From assembly GCF_031348265.1 (NCBI RefSeq), contig NZ_CP133771.1:2480001-2544000 (forward strand): 64,000 nucleotides of DNA, read 5' to 3'. Both the position numbers and the translations under genes were made by a program. This DNA is from Streptomyces collinus (GTDB lineage Bacteria > Actinomycetota > Actinomycetes > Streptomycetales > Streptomycetaceae). The notes beneath the pieces are model-generated. The model was not told the DNA's origin. It saw nothing but the letters and a program-made list of their open reading frames with translations, and ran no database searches. This document shows, one piece after another, positions 25,922 to 34,318 of the stretch; the first letter of the stretch is position 1, and each line of letters opens with the position of its first letter.

Positions 25922-26797
25922 ATGACGCAGCTTCCGGCTGCCCAGACTGCTCAGATGAAGCCCTCCGGCAGCGGCAGGGCGCTGTACGGGGGCAAGGGCA
26001 CCCGCCGTATCACCGTGCGCGACATCGCCGCCGCCAAGGAGCGCGGCGAGAAGTGGCCGATGCTCACCGCGTACGACGCCATGACGGCGTCCGTCTTCGA
26101 CGAGGCCGGGATCCCGGTGATGCTCGTCGGCGACTCGGCGGGCAACTGCCACCTCGGGTACGAGACGACCGTGCCCGTCACCCTCGACGAGATGACGATG
26201 CTGTCGGCGGCGGTCGTACGGGGCACCTCGCGCGCCCTGATCGTCGGCGACCTGCCCTTCGGCTCCTACCAGGAGGGCCCGGTGCAGGCGCTGCGCTCGG
26301 CGACCCGGCTGGTGAAGGAGGCGGGCGTGCAGGCCGTGAAGCTGGAGGGGGGCGAGCGGTCGCACGAACAGATCCGGCTGCTCGTCGAGTCCGGCATCCC
26401 GGTCATGGCGCACATCGGCCTGACCCCGCAGTCCGTCAACGCGATGGGCTACCGCGTGCAGGGCCGCGGCGAGGAGGCGGCCCAGCAGCTGCTGCGGGAC
26501 GCGAAGGCCGTGCAGGACGCGGGCGCGTTCGCGGTGGTGCTGGAGCTGGTCCCCGCGGAGCTGGCCGCCGAGGTGACGCGGGTGCTGCACATCCCGACCG
26601 TGGGGATCGGGGCGGGCCCCGAGACCGACGCGCAGGTGCTGGTGTGGACCGACATGCTGGGTCTGACCGGCGGGCGGGTGCCGAAGTTCGTGAAGCAGTA
26701 CGCGAACCTGCGTGAGGTCATGGGCGACGCGGTGAAGGCGTTCGCCGACGAGGTCGTCGGTGGGACGTTCCCGCAGGAGGAGAACTCCGTTCACTAG
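25922..26797 (+). CDS. panB: 3-methyl-2-oxobutanoate hydroxymethyltransferase
   Basis: First committed enzyme of pantothenate (CoA) synthesis, 291 residues: transfers a hydroxymethyl group from 5,10-methylene-tetrahydrofolate to ketoisovalerate. Family motifs: MLTAYDAMTASVFDEAG, VGDSAGNCHLGYETTVPVTLDEM with the metal-binding Asp, AVKLEGGE, and HIGLTPQSVN. Typical length plus about 25 extra N-terminal residues, as in other Streptomyces. AGGAG ribosome site 8 nt before the ATG. Monocistronic, followed by a strong terminator; panC/panD are not in the window. Confidence 0.96.
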   Translation: MTQLPAAQTAQMKPSGSGRALYGGKGTRRITVRDIAAAKERGEKWPMLTAYDAMTASVFDEAGIPVMLVGDSAGNCHLGYETTVPVTLDEMTMLSAAVVRGTSRALIVGDLPFGSYQEGPVQALRSATRLVKEAGVQAVKLEGGERSHEQIRLLVESGIPVMAHIGLTPQSVNAMGYRVQGRGEEAAQQLLRDAKAVQDAGAFAVVLELVPAELAAEVTRVLHIPTVGIGAGPETDAQVLVWTDMLGLTGGRVPKFVKQYANLREVMGDAVKAFADEVVGGTFPQEENSVH

Positions 26798-26846
26798 GGA
26801 GTCAACAAGAGTCGCAGAGAGTCACAACAAGCCACAGCGGTACCAC

Positions 26847-26885
26847 GGACAGCCCGTCGATCTTCCCCCAGTCGACGGGCTGTCC
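26847..26885 (+). terminator. panB terminator
   Basis: Perfect 14-bp stem (GGACAGCCCGTCGA at 26847-26860, complement at 26872-26885), 11-nt loop, followed by CCCTTT. Placed 50 bp after the panB stop. Confidence 0.88.
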
Positions 26886-26898
26886 CCTTTCTCCGGGA

Positions 26899-26943
26899 CC
26901 ACCGACAAAGGGTGTCGGCGGCTTGTCGGTGGTTTGTCGGTGG
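26899..26943. promoter_or_regulatory. repeated TTGTCGGTGG elements upstream of DrrAB-type operon
   Basis: CCACCGACAAA at 26899-26909 is the exact inverse of TTTGTCGGTGG at 26933-26943; a related CTTGTCGGTGG is at 26922-26932 and a weaker GTGTCGGCGG just before it. Direct plus inverted copies ending 20 bp before the exporter start codon suggest a regulator-binding array. No regulator gene is adjacent. Confidence 0.6.
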
Positions 26944-26963
26944 GTCCTGGGACCGTCTGTGTC

Positions 26964-27983
26964 ATGACGCGAATCGACACACAGACCAGCGGCGCCGCTG
27001 TCACCGTGCGGGGGCTGGTGAAGCACTACGGGGAGACCAAGGCACTGGACGGGGTCGACCTGGAGGTGCGGGAGGGCACCGTGATGGGGGTGCTCGGGCC
27101 GAACGGGGCCGGGAAGACCACCCTGGTGCGGATCCTGTCCACCCTGCTTGCGCCCGACGCGGGACAGGCCACCGTGGCCGGGTACGACGCCGTACGCCAG
27201 CCGCGGCAGCTGCGGCGGGTGATCGGGCTCACGGGCCAGTACGCGTCCGTGGACGAGAAGCTCTCGGGCTGGGAGAACCTGTACATGATCGGGCGGCTGC
27301 TCGACCTGCCCCGCAAGGAGGCCCGTGCCCGTGCCGACGGGCTGCTGGAGCGCTTCTCGCTGACCGAGGCGGCCAAGCGGCCGGCGGCGACGTACTCCGG
27401 GGGGATGCGGCGCCGGCTGGACCTGGCCGCGTCGATGATCGGCCGGCCGGCCGTGCTCTTCCTCGACGAGCCGACCACCGGCCTCGACCCCCGCACCCGC
27501 AACGAGGTGTGGGACGAGGTCAAGCGCATGGTCGGCGACGGGGTCACCGTGCTGCTCACCACCCAGTACATGGAGGAGGCCGAGCAGCTCGCCTCCGAGC
27601 TGACGGTCGTCGACCGCGGCCAGGTCATCGCCGGGGGCGCGATCGAGGCGCTGAAGGCGAAGGTCGGCGGCCGTGCGCTGCGGGTCCGCCCGGCCGATCC
27701 CACCCACCTGCGGCCCCTCGCCGGCGCGCTGGACGAACTGGGGATCACCGGGCTCGCCACCACCACCGTCGACAGCGACCGGGGCGACGTCCTCGTGCCG
27801 ATCCTCAGCGACGAGCAGCTGACGGCCGTGGTCGGCGCGGTCACCGCGCGCGGCATCACGCTCTCCTCCATCACCACCGAACTGCCCAGCCTGGACGAGG
27901 TGTTCCTGTCCCTCACCGGCCACCGTGCCAGTGCCCCGCAGGACGACATGCCCGCCGAAGACCTTCAGGAGGCCGCCGTATGA
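26964..27983 (+). CDS. ABC exporter ATPase, DrrA (daunorubicin resistance) type
   Basis: ATPase of 339 residues for an ABC-2 exporter. Walker A GPNGAGKT at 45-52, signature YSGGMRRRLDLAAS near 145, Walker B VLFLDEPTTGLD near 165, and H-loop region LLTTQYMEEAEQLA. The C-terminal extension of about 90 residues (SITTELPSLDEVFLSLTG) is characteristic of DrrA-type subunits. Likely exports a lipophilic drug or cell-envelope lipid. ATG chosen as the residue just before the conserved N-terminus. Its TGA overlaps the next ATG by 4 bp. Confidence 0.93.
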   Translation: MTRIDTQTSGAAVTVRGLVKHYGETKALDGVDLEVREGTVMGVLGPNGAGKTTLVRILSTLLAPDAGQATVAGYDAVRQPRQLRRVIGLTGQYASVDEKLSGWENLYMIGRLLDLPRKEARARADGLLERFSLTEAAKRPAATYSGGMRRRLDLAASMIGRPAVLFLDEPTTGLDPRTRNEVWDEVKRMVGDGVTVLLTTQYMEEAEQLASELTVVDRGQVIAGGAIEALKAKVGGRALRVRPADPTHLRPLAGALDELGITGLATTTVDSDRGDVLVPILSDEQLTAVVGAVTARGITLSSITTELPSLDEVFLSLTGHRASAPQDDMPAEDLQEAAV

Positions 27984-28795
27984 GCGCCGTCACCGTCCAC
28001 GACGCCGCCACGGACGCCCGTATCCCGCTGCGCGGCCATCTGCGCCACACCGGCGCCCTGATCCGCCGCAACCTGCTGTGGATCCGCAAGGACCCGGAGT
28101 CGATGGCCGACGCCCTGCTGATGCCGGTCATCTTCACCCTGCTGTTCGTGTTCGTCTTCGGCGGCTCGATCGGGCAGGCGCTGGGCGGCGGGCAGGACCG
28201 GTACGTGCAGTACGTGATCCCGGGCATGATCGCGATGATGAGCATGACCCTGTCCCAGGGCGTCGGCACCGGCTTCAGCCAGGACTTCAACTCCGGTGTC
28301 ATGGACCGGTTCCGGTCGCTGCCGATCGGGCGCGGCTCGGTGCTGTTCGCGAAGATCTCGGTGGAACTGCTGCGGATGCTGTTCGCCACCGCCGTGCTGA
28401 TGGTCGTCGCCGTGGCCGTCGGGTTCGAGATCACGAACTGGCCGGGGCTGCTCGCGACCGTGGCCCTGTCCACGGCGTTCGCCTCGTCGATCATGTGGGT
28501 GTTCCTCACCCTGGGCGTGATCCTGAAGAACGCGCAGTCCGTGCAGGCGATGGGCTTCCTGGTGCTGTTCCCGCTGCAGTTCGGCTCGTCGATCTTCGCG
28601 CCGACCACGTCGATGCCGGGCTGGCTGCAGGCGTTCACCGACTACAACCCGCTGTCGACCCTCGCGGACGCCGCGCGCGGGCTGATGGTGGGCGGGCCGG
28701 TCGCGCACGACCTGTGGGTGACGCTCGGCTGGTCGGTGGCGATCACGGCCGTGATGGCGCCCGTCGCGATCCACAAGTTCCGCACGAAGAACTGA
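27980..28795 (+). CDS. ABC-2 exporter permease, DrrB type
   Basis: Membrane subunit of 271 residues paired with the DrrA-type ATPase; start overlaps its stop (ATGA). Cytoplasmic N-terminus, then six hydrophobic segments; conserved ABC-2 features include RNLLWIRKDPESMADALLMPVIF before helix 1 and NPLSTLADAARGLM before the last helices. Forms with the ATPase a two-gene exporter. No biosynthetic cluster lies nearby, so the cargo cannot be deduced. Confidence 0.92.
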   Translation: MSAVTVHDAATDARIPLRGHLRHTGALIRRNLLWIRKDPESMADALLMPVIFTLLFVFVFGGSIGQALGGGQDRYVQYVIPGMIAMMSMTLSQGVGTGFSQDFNSGVMDRFRSLPIGRGSVLFAKISVELLRMLFATAVLMVVAVAVGFEITNWPGLLATVALSTAFASSIMWVFLTLGVILKNAQSVQAMGFLVLFPLQFGSSIFAPTTSMPGWLQAFTDYNPLSTLADAARGLMVGGPVAHDLWVTLGWSVAITAVMAPVAIHKFRTKN

Positions 28796-28826
28796 CCGGG
28801 CGAGCGGATCCGTCGCACGGGCCCTT

Positions 28827-28885
28827 TCAGAGCAGGGCGGTGGCCTCTCAGACTCTCAGACTCTCAGAGCAGGGCGGTGGCCTCT
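28827..28885. repeat. duplicated 3' end of the AfsR-like gene
   Basis: The 22-bp stretch that forms the last codons and stop of the AfsR-like regulator (28864-28885) is repeated exactly at 28827-28848, 37 bp away. The spacer contains tandem CAGACTCT units. It looks like a recent local duplication or slippage at the 3' end. Confidence 0.85.
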
Positions 28886-31800
28886 TCGAGGGAGAGGCCA
28901 CCGCCCGCCGCGTACGCGGCCTCGTAGGCCGGGTCGCCGAGCAGGGCCCGGGCCTGCCGCTCCGTGGCCTCGCGGGTCTCGCGCTCCTGCCGCTGGGCGA
29001 TGTGCCCGGGCGGCAGCAGGGCGTCGAAGGCGCCCAGACAGCGGGCCGCATCCTCGGCGCGCCCTCCGCCGTCGAGACCGGCCAGGGCCCAGGCGCCGAT
29101 GATCAGGTACCCCGAGCGCATGTACGGCGCGATGGCCGTGGACAGCGGATCGGCGGCCCGCTCCAGTGCCTTGCGGATCAGGTGCAGGCACTCCTCGTAC
29201 CGGCCGTCGGCGGCATACAGCCAGGCCTCCGAGCCGAGGATGAACGCGTCGAAGACGATGAAGTGGGCGATACGGAAATCCTGCCGCAGCCGGCCCAGTT
29301 GCTCGCGTGCCTCCGCGGTGCGGCCCGTCAGGCCGAGCCAGCCGGCGAGGAACAGGCGGGCTGCGGGCATGGCCTCGCTGTGCGAGTCCTCGCGCTGGGC
29401 GATCACCTCGCGCAGCAGCCGCTCGCCGCGTTCGCCGTCGCCCGCCTCCAGCAGCGCGCTGCCCAGCCGGGCGCTGAGCACCGCCGCCTGGGCGCGGGCG
29501 CCGAGGTGTTCGGCGTGGGCGATGGCCGCCTCGTAGTCGGCCGCGGCCAGGGCGTAGTGGCCCTTGCGCTCGTGGGCCTCGGCGCGGGCGGAGAGGGCCT
29601 CGGCGGTGCCCCAGGCGTCACCGAGACGCCGGTAGATCTCCAGCGACTCGTCGGCGTCGTGGGCGGCGTCACCGGCCCAGTCGATGCGGTTGGCGAGGAA
29701 GTTGGCCCGCATCTGCAGGCCGGAGGCGAGCTCCCAGTCGAAGCCAGGGGTCTGCCGGCAGGTGCGGATGGACGCGTCGATGATGACGCGCAGCCGGTCC
29801 ATGTCGCCGGTCAGCATCACGGCGAAGAACCAGAGCAGGCCGGGGAGCCGGCAGTTCTGCGGCAGACCGGGCTCGTACGTCCCGGCGATGGCGCGCAGCT
29901 TCCGCTGGGAGTCCGGGTTCTGCCAGGCGTCCAGCTCGGTGTCCATGCAGGCGAGATGGGCGAGGTGGATACCGCGCCGGGCCTCCCACAGGACCTCGCC
30001 GGTCATCGGGGGCGGGGCGTCGGTGCAGCGCTGCCACACCGCGGTGGCGGGGCGGACCGGCTCGGTGAAGGGGTCCGGGCCGAGCACCATCACCTCGCGG
30101 CACCAGTTGCGCGCCTCGATGCGCAGGTCGCGCATCTGCCAGTACCAGACGAGGGACAGCGCCAGGCACAGCGCCTCCTGCTCGTCGCGCAGGGCGACGG
30201 CGTGCCGCAGCGCGGTCCGCAGGTTCTCGTACTCGCGCTCCAGCCGCTGGATGGCCGCAAGCTGGCCGGGGCCGCGCAGCAACGGGTCGGTGACACGGGC
30301 CAGTTCACGGAAGTACGTCAGGTGGGCCCGCTCGGCCTCGGCGCGCCGCCCGGACTCGTCCAGCCGCTCGGCGGCGTACTCGGCGACGGTCTCCAGCAGC
30401 CGGTAGCGCATCTCCCCGTCGGCGGACCCGTCCGGCGGGGCGGCCACGACCAGGGAGCGGTCGACGAGTGAGCCGAGCGCCTCCAGGGCGGCCGGTCCGC
30501 ACACCGCCTCGGCGGCGGGCAGGTCACAGCCGCCGGCGAACACCGACAGCCGCCGCAGGACGTCGCGTTCCTCCTCGTCGAGCAGGTCCCAGGACCAGTC
30601 GACGACCGCTCTGAGGGTCTGCTGGCGGGGCAGGACCGTGCGGCTGCCGGAGGTGAGCAGGCGGAAGCGGTCGTCCAGCCGGTCGGCGATCTGGCGGGGT
30701 GTGAGCATCCGCAGCCGGGCGGCGGCCAGTTCGATGGCCAGCGGCAGACCGTCGAGGCGCCGGCAGATCTCGGCGCACGCCCCGGGGTCGTCCTCGATCC
30801 GGAAGCCGGGCCGGGCCGCCGCGCCCCGGTCGGCCAGCAGGCGCAGCGCCACCGGCTCGGGCAGCGGCTCCACGGGCCGCAGCAACTCGCCCGGGACACC
30901 GAGGGGTTCCCGGCTGGTGGCCAGGACGGTGAGCTCCGGGCAGCGGGCCAGCAGTTCCTCGGTGAGCCGGGCGGCGGCGTCGACGACGTGCTCGCAGTTG
31001 TCGAGGATCAGCAGCATGCGGGGCCGTGAGCAGTGCTCGGCGAGCCGCTCGACGGGGTCGTCGAGCCGGTCGGCGACGGCGGCGCGGATGCCCTCGGCGC
31101 CGGCGCCGTACAGCACGGTCTCCCGGGCGCCGACGGCGGTGAGCACGGCCTCCGGCACGGCGTCCGGGTCGTCGACGGGGGCGAGTTCGGCCAGCCACAC
31201 GCCGCCGGGCATGGCCTCGCGCACGGTCTCCGCGGTCTCCTGCGACAGCCGGGTCTTCCCGGCGCCGCCGGGGCCGAGCAGGGTGACCAGCCGGGCCTCC
31301 GCGAGATCCCCGCGGATGGTCTCGATGTCGGTCTCCCGGCCGATGAAGGAGGTGAGGCGGGCCCGGAGGTTGCCGGCGGGCCGGGCCGGCGCGGGCGCGG
31401 GCGTGTCGCCCAGTCGCAGCAACTCCGCGTGCAGGGCGCGCAGTTCCGGGCCCGGGTCGGCGCCGAGGCGGTCGGCGAGGAGGCGTCGGACGTCCTCGAA
31501 GGCGTCCAGCGCCTCCGCCGCACGGCCGGCGTCCCGCAGGGCGCGCACGCGCAAGGCCTGGAGGGGCTCGTCCAAGGGGTGGCCGTCGCACAGGGCGGTC
31601 AGCTCCGGCAGGGACTGCTCGGCCCGGCCCAGGGCGAGGGCGGCGGCGTGCCGGGCCCGTAGCGCGTCCAGACGCCGGGTGTCCCAACGGGCCGCCTCGG
31701 CGGTGCGGTCGGGCAGGTCGGCGAGAGCGGGGCCGCGCCACAGGGCGAGGGCGTCGTCGAGGACCACGGCGGCCTTGGCGGGGTCGCCGTCGGCCAGCGC

Positions 31801-32127
31801 CCGCAGCCCCTCGCCGGCCAGCCGCTCGAACCGGTGCAGGTCGACGTCGTCGGGCGCGGCCCCGAGCCGGTACCCGCCCTCGACGGAGGCGACCGCGCCC
31901 GCCCCGAGCGCCCGCCGCAACCGCCCGACCAGCGCCTGCAGCGCCCCCGGCGCGTCGGCGGGCGGCTGCCCGCCCCACACCTCGTCGACGAGCAGCCCCA
32001 CGGGCACGGTCCGTCCGGCCCGCAGCGCGAGCACGGTCAACAACGCACGCAGCCGCGCCCCACCGACCGGAACGACCGACCCGTCACTGCGGAGCGCCTG
32101 CGTGGTGCCGAGGATGCGGTAATGCAC
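28864..32127 (-). CDS. AfsR/SARP-family regulator with BTAD, NB-ARC ATPase and TPR domains
   Basis: Large regulator of 1087 residues. Order: OmpR-like winged-helix DNA-binding domain (1-about 90, YRILGTTQALRSDGSVVPVG), BTAD helical domain (about 95-245), NB-ARC/AAA-type ATPase with Walker A LGPGGAGKTRL near 285 and Walker B MLLILDNCEHV, then a long TPR-rich C-terminus. Such proteins integrate signals and activate secondary-metabolite or developmental genes; no cluster lies in the window. The GTG at 32127 is preferred to the ATG at 32163: it gives the family N-terminus and a GACAAT hexamer lies 6 nt upstream (leaderless). Convergent with the DrrAB-type operon. Confidence 0.9.
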   Translation of the reverse strand: MHYRILGTTQALRSDGSVVPVGGARLRALLTVLALRAGRTVPVGLLVDEVWGGQPPADAPGALQALVGRLRRALGAGAVASVEGGYRLGAAPDDVDLHRFERLAGEGLRALADGDPAKAAVVLDDALALWRGPALADLPDRTAEAARWDTRRLDALRARHAAALALGRAEQSLPELTALCDGHPLDEPLQALRVRALRDAGRAAEALDAFEDVRRLLADRLGADPGPELRALHAELLRLGDTPAPAPARPAGNLRARLTSFIGRETDIETIRGDLAEARLVTLLGPGGAGKTRLSQETAETVREAMPGGVWLAELAPVDDPDAVPEAVLTAVGARETVLYGAGAEGIRAAVADRLDDPVERLAEHCSRPRMLLILDNCEHVVDAAARLTEELLARCPELTVLATSREPLGVPGELLRPVEPLPEPVALRLLADRGAAARPGFRIEDDPGACAEICRRLDGLPLAIELAAARLRMLTPRQIADRLDDRFRLLTSGSRTVLPRQQTLRAVVDWSWDLLDEEERDVLRRLSVFAGGCDLPAAEAVCGPAALEALGSLVDRSLVVAAPPDGSADGEMRYRLLETVAEYAAERLDESGRRAEAERAHLTYFRELARVTDPLLRGPGQLAAIQRLEREYENLRTALRHAVALRDEQEALCLALSLVWYWQMRDLRIEARNWCREVMVLGPDPFTEPVRPATAVWQRCTDAPPPMTGEVLWEARRGIHLAHLACMDTELDAWQNPDSQRKLRAIAGTYEPGLPQNCRLPGLLWFFAVMLTGDMDRLRVIIDASIRTCRQTPGFDWELASGLQMRANFLANRIDWAGDAAHDADESLEIYRRLGDAWGTAEALSARAEAHERKGHYALAAADYEAAIAHAEHLGARAQAAVLSARLGSALLEAGDGERGERLLREVIAQREDSHSEAMPAARLFLAGWLGLTGRTAEAREQLGRLRQDFRIAHFIVFDAFILGSEAWLYAADGRYEECLHLIRKALERAADPLSTAIAPYMRSGYLIIGAWALAGLDGGGRAEDAARCLGAFDALLPPGHIAQRQERETREATERQARALLGDPAYEAAYAAGGGLSLEEATALL

Positions 32128-32365
32128 GGGCTCATTGTCTCCGGTGATACGAGGGCGGGTCACGGCGGTTGACGGCGCGGCGGGGCGTCGGGGGGCCGGT
32201 ACGGGGTGGCACCCCCCACCCGACGCAGCCGCCCGGGACGCCCAGAGCCCGGCTCAAGGGGGCCGGGGCCATCGGAGGCGCCCCGCGCGGCCGGCCGGGG
32301 CGGCAGACGGGCCCGGTCGGAGCGGCGGGCCCCGGTCGGGGCGGCGGGTGGGGTGCAGGGGATCC

Positions 32366-33124
32366 TCACCGGCCTTCGTCCGGTCCGCCTCGTGCGAGGG
32401 GACCCGGGGCCGTCGGCCATCCGGCGGTGCCGGAGCGGGCCCGTCTCCGCGGGGTGCTCAGGTTCCCCAGCAGGGCCATCAGATCCGCCGCCGGGATGCC
32501 CCGGGTCTCCGCGCCCGGCTCGGCCCCCTGCCGGGGGATGCCCCGGGCCTCGCGGACGGCGTGGGAGAGGCGGGAGTCCGTGCCCGGCACCTCCAGGGTC
32601 ACCACCACCCCCGACTCGCGCGAGCACCGCCCCCGCCCGTCGGCCGCCCGCTCCGTCTCGGTCTCCCTGAACCACTTCGGGCACCGGTCCGCCGGCCGCA
32701 GCCGGCGCTCCCCCGCCACCGGTTCGTAGGAGCGCGACCCGGGCGCGGTCTCGGCCCAGGTCTGGGTCAGCACCTGCACGGCCCGCACGAGTCCGCCGGC
32801 CTCGGGCCACCGCGCACCGTGCCGCTCGACGGACAGCAGTCCGGCCGACCGGGTCCGGCCCCCCGGCTCCGGGCGCCGGTCCTCCTCGGCGTCGGGGTCC
32901 GCCCCCAGGGCCACCGGGAGGCCCGTCTCCTCCCGCACCATCCGCACGCCGCCCACGTCCTCCACGGGCCCGGCGACCTCGGTGAGCTGGTCGTGCCAGC
33001 CGCCGCCCAGCACGGTGTCCGCGTCCAGGAGCAGCAGCGGCCAGCTCACCTCGTCCCCGACCGAGAACGGTGTGCCGCAGCACTCCATCTGCCAGTCCTC
33101 GTAGAACACGTGCCACAGCCCCAT
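32366..33124 (-). CDS. DUF6578-type hypothetical protein
   Basis: Hypothetical protein of 252 residues. The N-terminus MGLWHVFYEDWQMECCGTPF followed by VGDEVSWPLLLL is a recognisable actinobacterial signature (DUF6578 as I recall). The middle and C-terminal parts are charged and Arg/Gly/Pro-rich, with no membrane segment. A Cys-Cys pair sits at residues 15-16. The ATG has a GGAGGG ribosome site. Function unknown; divergent from the site-2 protease gene with 104 bp between. Confidence 0.75.
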   Translation of the reverse strand: MGLWHVFYEDWQMECCGTPFSVGDEVSWPLLLLDADTVLGGGWHDQLTEVAGPVEDVGGVRMVREETGLPVALGADPDAEEDRRPEPGGRTRSAGLLSVERHGARWPEAGGLVRAVQVLTQTWAETAPGSRSYEPVAGERRLRPADRCPKWFRETETERAADGRGRCSRESGVVVTLEVPGTDSRLSHAVREARGIPRQGAEPGAETRGIPAADLMALLGNLSTPRRRARSGTAGWPTAPGPLARGGPDEGR

Positions 33125-33228
33125 GGACCCACCCTCCCCGGAACCGACCGCCCCGCGCGAGACGTTTTTCACCCGAGCCCGGTACCGTCGGGCCGTCCCA
33201 CCCCGTGTCGACGAGTGCAGGGAGCCCC

Positions 33229-34029
33229 ATGACCACCGCCACCACCCGCCACAGCGAGCGACGGATCAGTCCCGTGTTCGTCGGGATCGTCGCCGTGACG
33301 GCGGTCACGGGATGGGCGACCTGGACCGGGTTCGCCGAGCAGCCCGGCGTCGCCGTGTTCCTGTTCGTGACGGCGGCGTGGATCGTCTCGCTGTGTCTCC
33401 ACGAGTACGCGCACGCGCGCACCGCCCTGCACAGCGGCGACATCTCCATCGGCGCGAAGGGCTATCTGACCCTCAATCCGCTGAAGTACACGCACGCCCT
33501 GCTCAGCATCGTGCTCCCGGTGATCTTCGTGATCATGGGCGGCATCGGTCTGCCCGGCGGTGCCGTGTTCATCGAGCGGAACCGGATCCAGGGCCGCTGG
33601 AAGCACAGTCTGATCTCGGCGGCGGGCCCGCTGACGAACGTGCTGTTCGCCGTCGTCTGCACCGCCCCGTTCTGGCTGGACGCCCTGGACGGCGTGCCGA
33701 ACGACTTCCGGTTCGCGCTGGCCTTCCTCGCGCTGCTCCAGGTGACGGCCGCGCTGCTGAACTTCCTGCCGGTGCCGGGCCTGGACGGCTACGGCGTGAT
33801 CGAGCCGTGGCTGTCGTACAGCATCCGGCGCCAGGTGGAGCCGTTCGCGCCGTTCGGCCTGCTGTTCGTGTTCGCGCTGCTGTGGCTGCCGGCGGTGAAC
33901 GGCGTCTTCTTCGACGTGATCGACACCATCCTGAAGTCCCTCGGGATCAGCGACTTCGAGACGTACTGCGGTCAGGCGCTGTACCGCTTCTGGCAGGGCT
34001 CGAACGAGTTCTGCTCGGCGGCTCCCTGA
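33229..34029 (+). CDS. site-2 protease family (M50) intramembrane metalloprotease
   Basis: Membrane protein of 266 residues with about six hydrophobic segments. Zinc-site residues: HEYAH at 58-62 (HExxH) and the third ligand in GLDGYG with Asp186. This is the compact M50 form without a PDZ domain or CBS pair, similar to Rip-like or sporulation-type proteases; the substrate, possibly an anti-sigma factor or other membrane protein, is unknown. GGGAG ribosome site. No sigma/anti-sigma pair is adjacent. Confidence 0.88.
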   Translation: MTTATTRHSERRISPVFVGIVAVTAVTGWATWTGFAEQPGVAVFLFVTAAWIVSLCLHEYAHARTALHSGDISIGAKGYLTLNPLKYTHALLSIVLPVIFVIMGGIGLPGGAVFIERNRIQGRWKHSLISAAGPLTNVLFAVVCTAPFWLDALDGVPNDFRFALAFLALLQVTAALLNFLPVPGLDGYGVIEPWLSYSIRRQVEPFAPFGLLFVFALLWLPAVNGVFFDVIDTILKSLGISDFETYCGQALYRFWQGSNEFCSAAP

Positions 34030-34039
34030 CCGGTGCGGC

Positions 34040-34246
34040 TCAGCCGGTGACGGAATTCTGCTGCCTGGCGCGCTTGACGTAGTACCAGCACATGTTGGAC
34101 GACAGGCCCGCCAGCAGTACCCACACGATCCCCAGGAAGCTGCCCCGCGTGAAGGAGACGACGGCGGCGGCCACGGAGAGCACGCAGACGATCAGGGCGT
34201 AGAGGCCGAGTCGCCGGGCCGGGCCGGGTGGGAGCAAGGGGGACAT
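34040..34246 (-). CDS. small two-helix membrane protein
   Basis: Protein of 68 residues beginning MSPLLPPGPARR and consisting mainly of two hydrophobic helices (about 12-31 and 36-54), ending in a basic tail KRARQQNSVTG. No domain recognised. The ATG at 34246 was chosen over a start 33 bp upstream because it begins directly before the helices and avoids the terminator stem at 34263-34303. Convergent with the M50 protease, 10 bp between stops. Confidence 0.65.
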   Translation of the reverse strand: MSPLLPPGPARRLGLYALIVCVLSVAAAVVSFTRGSFLGIVWVLLAGLSSNMCWYYVKRARQQNSVTG

Positions 34247-34262
34247 GAGGGTGACTCCTGTC

Positions 34263-34303
34263 GGGGGACACTGCGGCACTGCTGGTGCCGTCCAGTGTCC
34301 CCC
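34263..34303 (-). terminator. terminator of npdG
   Basis: Long stem: GGGGGACACTG (34263-34273) with CAGTGTCCCCC (34293-34303), continued by CGGCAC (34274-34279) with GTGCCG (34285-34290). Lies just after the npdG stop in its direction of transcription and before the small membrane protein gene. Confidence 0.85.
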
Positions 34304-34318
34304 ATGCCCGTCACCGGC

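Noticed and set aside
26798..26963. Possible tRNA or riboswitch in the panB-exporter gap
   Set aside because: The strong 14-bp stem is a simple terminator and the rest is a repeat array; no cloverleaf or known riboswitch core.
28864..32163. Upstream ATG start for the AfsR-like regulator
   Set aside because: It would add 12 residues before the conserved VHYRILGTTQ start; the GTG fits the family and a leaderless promoter.
28796..32163. Secondary-metabolite cluster around the AfsR-like gene and DrrAB-type exporter
   Set aside because: No biosynthetic enzymes (PKS, NRPS, terpene or RiPP) lie nearby; neighbours are housekeeping or unrelated genes.
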